From Tardiphaga robiniae (lineage in GTDB: Bacteria > Pseudomonadota > Alphaproteobacteria > Rhizobiales > Xanthobacteraceae): a stretch of DNA of 41,682 nt. Of the stretch, positions 16,841-23,639 are shown piece by piece; positions within the stretch are counted from its first letter, which is position 1, and every line of letters starts with the position of its first letter. The DNA lies in assembly GCF_001618955.1 (NCBI RefSeq), contig NZ_LVYV01000017.1:1-41682 (forward strand), in the 5' to 3' direction. The notes below the pieces were generated by a model. The model made no database searches. It worked only from the letters and a program-made list of their open reading frames with translations, and had not been told where the DNA came from. The position numbers were made by a program, and so were the translations under genes.

Positions 16841-16882
16841 GACGGGAGTGGCGGATTATCCGGCGAGCCGCTACGCTGGGAT

Positions 16883-17644
16883 ATGGTCGCCTCCGCAAAC
16901 ATGGTCGAAGTCGCAGCGCTGGTTGGCGATACTGCGCGCGCGACCATGCTTGCGGCACTTATGGGAGGTCAGGCGCTCACGGCAACCGAGCTGGCGTTTC
17001 AGGCGCGGATATCCCGCCCCACCGCGAGCGAACATTTGGCTCAGCTGCTCAACGCGCGATTGATATCGGTAACACCGAGCGGGCGGTTTCGTTACTATCA
17101 AATCACATCGCCGCTCGTGGCCCAGATGCTGGAAAGCATGATCGCCGTCGCGGCCCTGGAAATGCCACCGAGGCATCGACCGCGTTCTGCGCGCGATGAA
17201 GCGTTGTGCCTTGCGCGCAGTTGCTACGATCATATGGCCGGACGGTTGGGCGTTGCGGTCGCGGACGCGCTGATCGCACGAGATTACATGCATTTGAGTG
17301 CAGATGGCGGAGCCCTTACCGATGCAGGCCACCGCTTCCTCTGCGACTTCGGAGCCAACCTTGAAACCGACCGCCGCAGCAAGCGCATCTTCTGCCGGGC
17401 TTGTCTGGACTGGAGCGAGCGGCGCTATCATGTGGGTGGATTGGTCGGCGCCGAGCTTCAACGGCGGTTTCTGGAACTCGGATGGGTTGCGCGAACGGGC
17501 GCGACTCGCGCCTTTAAAGTAACGGATGCCGGCAAGGTTGAATTGAAAGACATATTTGGTGTCGATCTGGACGTCGCATGCACCAATCGCGGCCTACTTC
17601 CGCCTCGTCAGCCGGGAGAGAGTAGTCAGCGCGCTGCAAGCTGA
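16883..17644 (+). CDS. ArsR-type winged-helix transcriptional regulator
   Basis: A 253-residue regulator. Residues 8-75 carry an ArsR-like winged helix ([17 protein letters not shown], then [23 protein letters not shown] as helix-turn-helix, then a GRFRYYQI wing). A C-terminal part of about 150 residues contains [17 protein letters not shown]-like [17 protein letters not shown] and a second helix-rich segment, an arrangement common in long ArsR proteins. The two Cys in CRAC could sense metal or oxidation, but this is not shown. The start at 16883 has only a weak ribosome-binding site; an ATG 18 nt further in is possible. Its 3' end overlaps that of the convergent glycosyltransferase by 19 nt. 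Confidence 0.75.
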   Translation: MVASANMVEVAALVGDTARATMLAALMGGQALTATELAFQARISRPTASEHLAQLLNARLISVTPSGRFRYYQITSPLVAQMLESMIAVAALEMPPRHRPRSARDEALCLARSCYDHMAGRLGVAVADALIARDYMHLSADGGALTDAGHRFLCDFGANLETDRRSKRIFCRACLDWSERRYHVGGLVGAELQRRFLELGWVARTGATRAFKVTDAGKVELKDIFGVDLDVACTNRGLLPPRQPGESSQRAAS

Positions 17645-19224
17645 ATGCGTGACGACACAGACATCCCCGCCAGCGCCGGCCATCGATAGAACGGCGTATC
17701 AGGCTTCGGCGTCAGGTCCGGCGTCCAGCCCGTGAGCTTGTCGATCGCATAGTGCTTCATGGCCGTACCGCGCCAGATGGTATCGACTTCGGCAACTGGC
17801 GTGAGCACCGCACTCGTCGTCGCCAGCAGCCGGCGCTGGTTGTCCGCGGTCTGCGCGATGTAGAGTCCAGTGTGCCCCTTAATTCTGTCCATGCCGGGAT
17901 CGCGGAAGCCGATAAATCTGGCGCGCTCATTGACCTGCACCACCGGGACCTTGTCCTTCAGATGCCAGCGCAGCATCGCATAGGTGCGGTAATCGGTCGT
18001 CGCGATCCAGGTGGCGCCGGAGGTCTTCATCTCCGCCAATGCGCGGTCGGCCAGCACCTGATAGCCGCCCTCGCCGCCGAGCGGATCGTTCTTGCCGATC
18101 AGATTCCACGGCGCGGCCACGCTATAGAGGAAGACCAGGACTACCAGCGGAATGCCGGTGGCGATGGCGGCGATGCTCCAGCCATAGGAGGCACGCACCA
18201 TGCGCGGCGACCAGCCGTCGGCCGGCAGTTTCGTCAGGTTGATCGCCGCCGCAGCGATGCCGGCGGGCCACAGGAACATCGGCCAGGTATCGCCGACACG
18301 CAGGGTCAGCGACTTCCATGCAAAGAAAAAGAACGGCACCAATACGCAGGTGGCGAGCAGGATCGCGACGGCTTCGTGGCGGCGATAGCCACGCCATGCC
18401 GTGACGACAACCGCGGAGAGGATCACCGGCATCAGGATGACGCCGACCTGACCGAACTGCAGGCCGAGAAAATCGCCGAGCGTGCGCAGCGACACCTCGT
18501 TGTTCGTGGTGGCGCGGATGAACTGGAACCTGAACGACGCCCAGTCGTGGCCGGCATTCCAGATCAGAACCGGCGACGAGATCGCCAGTGCGATCAGCAC
18601 GGCCAGCCATGGATACGGGCTGCGCAGCCAGCGCCCACGCCATTCCGGCACCAGCATGAAAGCGAGAATGCCCGGCACGAACATCACCACGGTGAGTTTG
18701 GATAGCAATGCGAAGCCGCCAAAGGCGCCGGCGGCGAGCCACCAGCGTCCGTCATGGCTTTCGGCAAGCCGCACCAGTGACCACAGCATCGCCATCGCGA
18801 ACGGGATCAGCGCGACATCCGGCGCGACCTTGGCCATCAGCAGCCCGTAATACAGCGCCGCTTCCGACATCAGCACCGCCAGCAGCACCGCGCGCAGATC
18901 CTGCGTGACGCGGCGAACGATGTCGGCGAGCAGCAATTGCGTCACCGCCATCGCCACGATACCGGCGAAACGCGCGCCGAAATTCGTGTCGCCGAAGATC
19001 AGCGTGCCCGCACGGATAAACCAGGAGATCATCGGCGGATGATCGAGGAACGACAGCACGTTTTCCTTCGACCAGGTCCAGTAATAGGCCTCGTCGGTGC
19101 GCAGATCGAACAGCCCGGCATAGACCAGCCGCATCGCAGTCAGCGCCACAAGCAATGCACCGATCACCCAAAAGGCGCGGCGAGAGACATTCCGATCGAG
19201 GTAAGGGTCGGGAAAAGACGTCAT
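17626..19224 (-). CDS. GT39-family membrane glycosyltransferase (ArnT/PMT-like)
   Basis: A 532-residue polytopic membrane protein with about ten or more hydrophobic helices followed by a soluble C-terminal domain. The first outer loop carries LRTDEAYYWTWSKE, where the Asp-Glu is the acid pair of polyprenyl-phosphate-sugar transferases, then SFLDHPPMISWFI, typical of the family. It likely moves a sugar from a polyprenyl phosphate carrier to lipid A, another glycolipid or a protein on the periplasmic face. The ATG at 19224 gives the usual N-terminus; a longer in-frame extension has no support. It is divergent from the cyclase gene across 119 bp. Confidence 0.82.
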   Translation of the reverse strand: MTSFPDPYLDRNVSRRAFWVIGALLVALTAMRLVYAGLFDLRTDEAYYWTWSKENVLSFLDHPPMISWFIRAGTLIFGDTNFGARFAGIVAMAVTQLLLADIVRRVTQDLRAVLLAVLMSEAALYYGLLMAKVAPDVALIPFAMAMLWSLVRLAESHDGRWWLAAGAFGGFALLSKLTVVMFVPGILAFMLVPEWRGRWLRSPYPWLAVLIALAISSPVLIWNAGHDWASFRFQFIRATTNNEVSLRTLGDFLGLQFGQVGVILMPVILSAVVVTAWRGYRRHEAVAILLATCVLVPFFFFAWKSLTLRVGDTWPMFLWPAGIAAAAINLTKLPADGWSPRMVRASYGWSIAAIATGIPLVVLVFLYSVAAPWNLIGKNDPLGGEGGYQVLADRALAEMKTSGATWIATTDYRTYAMLRWHLKDKVPVVQVNERARFIGFRDPGMDRIKGHTGLYIAQTADNQRRLLATTSAVLTPVAEVDTIWRGTAMKHYAIDKLTGWTPDLTPKPDTPFYRWPALAGMSVSSRIQLAAR

Positions 19225-19343
19225 CGCCGAGCTTTTCGGCGGACTTCGCCATGCTGTCAACTTGTTGACTTTACTGCTGGATAAGGTCTGTCCGGGGGCC
19301 GCTCCGGATGGCATCGGAGCGCGTCTCGCCGTAGGGTTTCGCC

Positions 19344-21104
19344 ATGGACGCGACGTTCAAGACAGTCGGCAAGCCGCCCGGGGCCACCCCCGCCACCGCG
19401 TGGTGGCGCAGTGTCGGCCTGCGCCAGATCCGCCTGGCCTGCGGGCTGGTCCTGTTTGCCTATCTGCTCAGCCATTTCCTCAACCACGCACTTGGCAATA
19501 TCTCGCTCGACGCGTTGCAGGCCGGCGTTATCATCCATGCCGGCTTCTGGCAGTCCTTCCCGGTCGCCGAGATCTTTTATTCGGCCGTCACGATCCATGG
19601 CGCACTCGGCATCTGGGCGCTGTACGAGCGCCGGCAATTTCGCTGGCGGGCCATCGAGCCACTGCAACTCGTGCTCGGACTCAGCATCCCGGCACTCATC
19701 GTCGCCCATGTTGTCGCCGTCAGGCTCGGCCAGAACCTGTTCGATATCGACCGCAGCTACCCGCAGGTGTTCTATGGCTGGATTACATCTCCGCTCAGAA
19801 CGTGGTCGATGTATCTCGTGGTGCTCGTCTCCTGGCTGCACGGCTGCATCGGGCTGTATTTCTGGCTGCGGCTGAAAGTTTATTTCAAGCGCGTCGCGCC
19901 CTACCTGCTCGCAGCAGCGGTTCTAATTCCGACACTGGCGCTGCTCGGCATCTTTCAGGGCAAGCGCGAGGTCGAGGCAAAGCTGGCATCGCCGCAATGG
20001 CAGGCCGCAAATCTCAACGAGACACGGCTCGGCACCGAGCCGCAACAACAGACCCTGGGCGATCTCACAGATCAGCTCCTGATCGGCTATGCCGCGCTGC
20101 TCGCCCTTGTGCTGGCGGCACGCGGCATCCGGCAGGTGGTGGAGCAGCGCGCAGGAATGATCAATCTCGCCTATGGCGATGGCCGCAAAATTCGCGTCCC
20201 CACGGGACTTAGTGTCCTCGAAGCCAGTCTGCGCCATCGCGTTCCGCATGCCAGCGTCTGCGGCGGACGCGCGCGCTGTTCGACCTGCCGCATTCGTATC
20301 ACCAGCGACATCGGCAACCTGCCAGCACCGTCAGCACGCGAAGCCTTTATTCTGAGCCGCATTGGCACCGGTGCCGATCCCGCGGTTCGCCTTGCCTGCC
20401 AGTTGCGGCCGACAACTGATGTGGCCTTCGTGCAATTGTTCGCACCACAGGTGACCAGCGCGAATGCGCATGCATCGCAGCCGGCGCGGATCGGCCAGGA
20501 GCGTTATCTCGTCTGCATGTTCGTCGACATGCGCGGCTCGACCATGCTCGCCGAGAAGCGGCTGCCTTACGACACCGTATTCATCGTCAATCGCTTTCTC
20601 GACGCCGTCTCGCAAGCTGTGATCGCAAGCGGCGGCCAGCCCAACCAGTTCATCGGCGACGGCGAGCTGGCGCTGTTCGGCCTCGCCTGCGATCCGCAGA
20701 CTGCGTGTCGTCAGGCCCTGCAGGCTGCACGGCTCATTGCCGAGAATATCGACGCACTTAATCTCGCCCTCGCCCACGACTTGCCGCAGCCGCTGCGTTT
20801 CGGCATCGGCATTCATGGCGGCGAAGTCATCGTCGGCGATATCGGCTATCGCGATCACATGGTGTTCACCGCACTCGGCGATGCGGTCAATGTCGCTGCG
20901 CGCCTGCAGGACATGACCAAGAGCCTCGCCTGCGAAGTCATCATCTCCGAAGAAGTCTGCACCACTGCAGGCCTCGCGGGTGACGCGCTGCCACAACAGG
21001 ACGTCGCGATCCGCGGTCGCGCCGCGCCGATGAATGTACGCACGATCACAGACGCCAAGGTACTTTCATCTCTCGTTACCAGCGACATGGTTTCCGCGCT
21101 TTAA
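19344..21104 (+). CDS. Membrane class III nucleotidyl cyclase with SDH-like haem anchor and [2Fe-2S] ferredoxin domain
   Basis: A 586-residue protein with three modules. Residues 25-265 hold six hydrophobic helices resembling the cytochrome b anchor of succinate dehydrogenase, with candidate haem ligands His44, His48, His85, His122 and His166. Residues 275-370 form a plant-type ferredoxin domain with Cys306-x5-Cys312-x2-Cys315 and Cys352. Residues 385-575 are a class III cyclase catalytic domain: metal-binding Asp395 (FVDMRGST) and Asp439 (GDGELALFG), and transition-state Asn516/Arg520 (ALGDAVNVAARL). The usual purine-selecting Lys before the IGD strand is Gln (PNQFIGDG), so base specificity is not certain. 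Sinorhizobium CyaC, a quinone-responsive di-haem cyclase, is a known relative in anchor type. Inference: cyclic-nucleotide output responds to membrane redox state. Confidence 0.87.
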   Translation: MDATFKTVGKPPGATPATAWWRSVGLRQIRLACGLVLFAYLLSHFLNHALGNISLDALQAGVIIHAGFWQSFPVAEIFYSAVTIHGALGIWALYERRQFRWRAIEPLQLVLGLSIPALIVAHVVAVRLGQNLFDIDRSYPQVFYGWITSPLRTWSMYLVVLVSWLHGCIGLYFWLRLKVYFKRVAPYLLAAAVLIPTLALLGIFQGKREVEAKLASPQWQAANLNETRLGTEPQQQTLGDLTDQLLIGYAALLALVLAARGIRQVVEQRAGMINLAYGDGRKIRVPTGLSVLEASLRHRVPHASVCGGRARCSTCRIRITSDIGNLPAPSAREAFILSRIGTGADPAVRLACQLRPTTDVAFVQLFAPQVTSANAHASQPARIGQERYLVCMFVDMRGSTMLAEKRLPYDTVFIVNRFLDAVSQAVIASGGQPNQFIGDGELALFGLACDPQTACRQALQAARLIAENIDALNLALAHDLPQPLRFGIGIHGGEVIVGDIGYRDHMVFTALGDAVNVAARLQDMTKSLACEVIISEEVCTTAGLAGDALPQQDVAIRGRAAPMNVRTITDAKVLSSLVTSDMVSAL

Positions 21105-21270
21105 CGCTGTTCCTGCAGGGCGCACACGCTTTACCCGCCTGAACAAGTATTCAGAAAATTCCTACAGAATTTCTTCGAACCCGCTCCGAAATCGATGCGA
21201 CGAATTTGCGATGGATCGAACGGACAGATCCCGCAACCAGCGCTCCGCGCATCACTGAAGGAGAATGACC

Positions 21271-21516
21271 ATGTTTCGCAAACTCGCACTCGCATTCGTT
21301 GCTGCAGCTTCCCTCGGCGCGATGGCGCTGACGCCGTCCACAGCATCGGCCCATGGCTGGGGCTGGCATGGCCATCACCACCACTTCCATGGCGGCGGCT
21401 TCTACGGTCCCACTTTCGGCGTCGGCTATGTCGGTGGCGGCGGTGGATGCTATGTGAGCCGCCGCGTGATGACGCCCTACGGCCTGCGCTGGCGTACGGT
21501 TAACGTCTGCTACTAA
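21271..21516 (+). CDS. Small exported Gly/His-rich protein
   Basis: An 81-residue protein. Residues 1-27 are a Sec signal peptide ending TASA, leaving a mature part of about 54 residues that begins with a Trp/His cluster (HGWGWHGHHHHFH), continues with Gly-rich repeats and ends CYVSRRVMTPYGLRWRTVNVCY-like, with two Cys that could pair. The start is the second of two close ATGs: the GAAGGAG at 21257-21263 is 7 nt before the ATG at 21271 and too close to the one at 21265. The His cluster may bind metal, but no function is known. It ends 20 nt before a strong terminator and is probably its own transcript. Confidence 0.75.
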   Translation: MFRKLALAFVAAASLGAMALTPSTASAHGWGWHGHHHHFHGGGFYGPTFGVGYVGGGGGCYVSRRVMTPYGLRWRTVNVCY

Positions 21517-21535
21517 TCCTCGCATGAGAGCTGCG

Positions 21536-21562
21536 AACCCCGGCCGCGTCGGCCGGGGTTTT
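21536..21562 (+). terminator. Intrinsic terminator after the Gly/His-rich gene
   Basis: A perfect 11-bp GC-rich stem (AACCCCGGCCG facing CGGCCGGGGTT) with a 3-nt loop CGT, ending in TTTT. It lies 20 nt after the stop codon of the small exported protein. Confidence 0.85.
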
Positions 21563-21663
21563 GCATTGCAGCGATATCACCTGCGTGCAGGCGACAACGC
21601 ATGGTCGTATCGCGACCGAGCCTGGCACTCTGCTTTTGCGACCTTCCGCCGCGTCGGAAACAT

Positions 21664-21687
21664 CCTGAATAGCGACCTGAATAGCGA
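21664..21687. repeat. Two tandem copies of a 12-bp unit in a gene-free stretch
   Basis: CCTGAATAGCGA occurs twice head to tail. The 334-bp gap between the small exported protein and the cold-shock gene otherwise holds the terminator at 21536 and the presumed leader of the cold-shock transcript. I see no convincing gene there. Confidence 0.5.
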
Positions 21688-21850
21688 CGAATCCCGGCAA
21701 ATTGGACAGATAACGGTCGGTTTGGACGATTTCTGCACGCCGTTTGAGCTATCAAGCTTGGCAATCCGCGGGTAACGTGCGCATGTCGGATATGCCGGTT
21801 TGCGGGGACCGGGTGTTCGTTATCGATTTTGATCCCGCGGAGACGACGTG

Positions 21851-22051
21851 ATGACTAAAGGCACTGTGAAGTGGTTCAACCCGACGAAGGGTTACGGATT
21901 CATCCAGCCGGCGAATGGCGGCAAGGACGTGTTCGTTCATATTTCGGCAGTTGAGAAGGCTGGCCTTTCGACACTGAACGAAGGACAGACCGTTGAATTC
22001 GAGGAAGTTGCCAACCGCGGCAAGACCTCGGCTGAGAACCTCAAGGTCTGA
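21851..22051 (+). CDS. cspA: Cold-shock protein, CspA family
   Basis: A 66-residue single cold-shock domain. RNP1 is KGYGFIQ (about 14-20) and RNP2 is VFVHIS (about 28-33), the two nucleic-acid-binding strands of an OB-fold RNA chaperone. The ATG at 21851 is preceded by GGAGA; a GTG one codon earlier is less likely. These proteins bind single-stranded RNA and often have long regulated leaders; the upstream gap would allow one, but no specific cold-box is evident to me. Bradyrhizobium-type genomes carry several paralogues, so the symbol names the family only. Confidence 0.93.
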   Translation: MTKGTVKWFNPTKGYGFIQPANGGKDVFVHISAVEKAGLSTLNEGQTVEFEEVANRGKTSAENLKV

Positions 22052-22331
22052 TACATCTGGTTTGATACCAGTGTGATCCGGCTACTTCCCCGAAGTTTTC
22101 CAGATCACGCCTCAACAATGTAGAGCGCATTCGGCACGAGCGGTTTCCTCCAAAGGGGCACTTCTCCTGCAACGCAATCAGTTTCACGCAGGATTGCGCT
22201 AATTCGATCCGCGGTGTGCGCTCTAGCCTAACTCCCAAAACCCGAGCTGGGATCTTTCGAAGGTCCGCTCCTTAGAGCTGCTAGTTGACGTGACGCACGC
22301 CTCAGCGACACGACGGCGCTCCATTCCCGCT

Positions 22332-22988
22332 TCAGTTTTCCTTGACCCACTGATCGGCCGGCTTGACGTCCGGCAGCTGCGCATAGCCGCGCGTCCACAT
22401 ATCGACGACCCATTCGGTGCCCGTCGCGCGGTCCAGCAGCACGGCGGTATTGTGCGGCGTCTGCAGCACCAGCGCATTGCCGCGATAGCGCGGATTGCCC
22501 ACCGTGTGATGCTTGAGCAAACCCCAGTCCTGGATGATCAGAAGCAGGCTGGTGACGTTGCGCGTCGTGTCCCAGCAATCGAAATTATGCTTGTCGTCGA
22601 AATAGCGGAAATCCGCATTGGCGATCCGCTTGTCGGTGCCGAGCACCGGGCCGACGCGGCGGTCCCACCACACGACCGCCTTCTGCACGGCAGCGCGCTC
22701 CGCCGCGGCCGACGCCTTGCCTGCGGCGAGAAGCTTGGTGAGCGCGGCCCTGTCGGCAGACGTGAAATCGAAGGCGTGGCGACGCCGGCAGACGAAGCCG
22801 TAGCAGATGGTCATGGAACCGGCGGATGGCGGGTAGATCGACACCGACGTGTAGAGATCGCTGACCTCGCGGGACATTTCGATCGCGCGGGCATGCGACA
22901 TCGAGAACAGGCCGGTCACTGCGATGACACTTGCCGCCATCAGAATACGAAAATCGGCGACACGAAGATTGAAGTAGCCTGCCCGCAT
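22332..22988 (-). CDS. Secreted protein of unknown function with possible Cys-His-Asp triad
   Basis: A 218-residue protein. Residues 1-35 hold a hydrophobic segment ending SHARA, fitting a Sec signal peptide, so it should be periplasmic. I do not recognise an established name. The C-terminal half has Cys138 in NFDCWDTTRNVTSLLL, His179 in TPHNTAVLL and Asp196 in WVVDMW, in the order and spacing of papain/transglutaminase-like bacterial cysteine peptidases. Cys62 and Cys67 in the N-terminal half could form a disulfide. The ATG at 22988 follows CGGAGC; the open frame continues upstream but without a site. It is followed on the same strand by nothing within 280 bp and preceded by the Lrp gene 92 nt away. 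Confidence 0.6.
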   Translation of the reverse strand: MRAGYFNLRVADFRILMAASVIAVTGLFSMSHARAIEMSREVSDLYTSVSIYPPSAGSMTICYGFVCRRRHAFDFTSADRAALTKLLAAGKASAAAERAAVQKAVVWWDRRVGPVLGTDKRIANADFRYFDDKHNFDCWDTTRNVTSLLLIIQDWGLLKHHTVGNPRYRGNALVLQTPHNTAVLLDRATGTEWVVDMWTRGYAQLPDVKPADQWVKEN

Positions 22989-23080
22989 GATTTGCTCCGA
23001 GAGAAACGCGCGGAAACCTAACGCAGGGTCTCCACGCTGCCAAGACAACGGCAAGACAACGGCAGCGTTATCCCTGCTCG

Positions 23081-23545
23081 CTATCCCACCGGCAGCGGTG
23101 CGTCGCGCTTCACTTCTTCCATGACGGCATAGGTGCGGCTCTCGCGCACGCCGGGCAGCGCCAGCAGGCTTTCGCCGAGAAAACGGCGATAGGCGCTCAT
23201 GTCGGCAACGCGCGCCTTCACCAGATAATCGAAACCGCCGGCCACCATGTGGCACTCCAGCACCTCGGGCGCGAGCCGCACGGCCCGGGCGAAGCGTTCG
23301 AACACGTCGGGCGTGGTCTTGTCGAGCAACACCTCGACGAACACCAGCAGGCCAAGGCCGAGCATCTGCGGATTGAGCCGCGCGCCATAGCCTTCGATGT
23401 AACCGTCGCGCTGCAGCCGCTTCAACCGCTCGCCGATCGAGGTCGGGGACAGGCCGACCTTCTCGGCCAGCTCGACATTGGCGATTCGGCCGTCAGCCTG
23501 CAGGACGGCGAGGATTTTACGGTCGATTTTGTCGATGTCACTCAT
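23081..23545 (-). CDS. putR: Lrp/AsnC-family regulator, probable activator of putA
   Basis: A 154-residue Lrp/AsnC protein. Residues 5-60 form the helix-turn-helix (IDRKILAVLQADGRIANVELAEKVGLSPT in the usual form), and residues 65-145 are the RAM ligand-binding/oligomer domain with VAGGFDYLVKARV and the LPGVRESRTY motif. It is divergent from putA with 94 bp between start codons. In alphaproteobacteria this arrangement matches PutR, which activates putA in response to proline. The gene symbol rests on that context. The short bend-prone spacer, partly AT-rich for this genome, would hold its binding sites. Confidence 0.85.
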   Translation of the reverse strand: MSDIDKIDRKILAVLQADGRIANVELAEKVGLSPTSIGERLKRLQRDGYIEGYGARLNPQMLGLGLLVFVEVLLDKTTPDVFERFARAVRLAPEVLECHMVAGGFDYLVKARVADMSAYRRFLGESLLALPGVRESRTYAVMEEVKRDAPLPVG

Positions 23546-23592
23546 ATCAGGTGTATAGCACGGTCATTTCCGGATTATCTAAGGTAAAGTTG

Positions 23593-23607
23593 CGATATCT
23601 CCTATCG
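23593..23607. promoter_or_regulatory. Candidate Lrp-type site in the putR-putA spacer
   Basis: CGATA and TATCG form a 15-bp inverted repeat with a 5-nt centre, located 32 nt before the putA start. Its size and AT-rich arms suit an Lrp/AsnC dimer. It is the clearest dyad of the spacer, but such short dyads arise by chance. Confidence 0.35.
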
Positions 23608-23639
23608 AATTACGGATGGACCGGGATTAGGGTTGCAGA

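Noticed and set aside
21524-21775. 83-codon plus-strand frame after the small exported protein
   Set aside because: It runs through the strong terminator and a 12-bp tandem repeat, has no ribosome-binding site and no signature.
22121-22225. TAGAGCGCA/TGCGCTCTA inverted repeat, arms 9 bp, 87 bp apart
   Set aside because: Arms are short and distant; it could be chance. It marks no clear element edge and has no target duplication.
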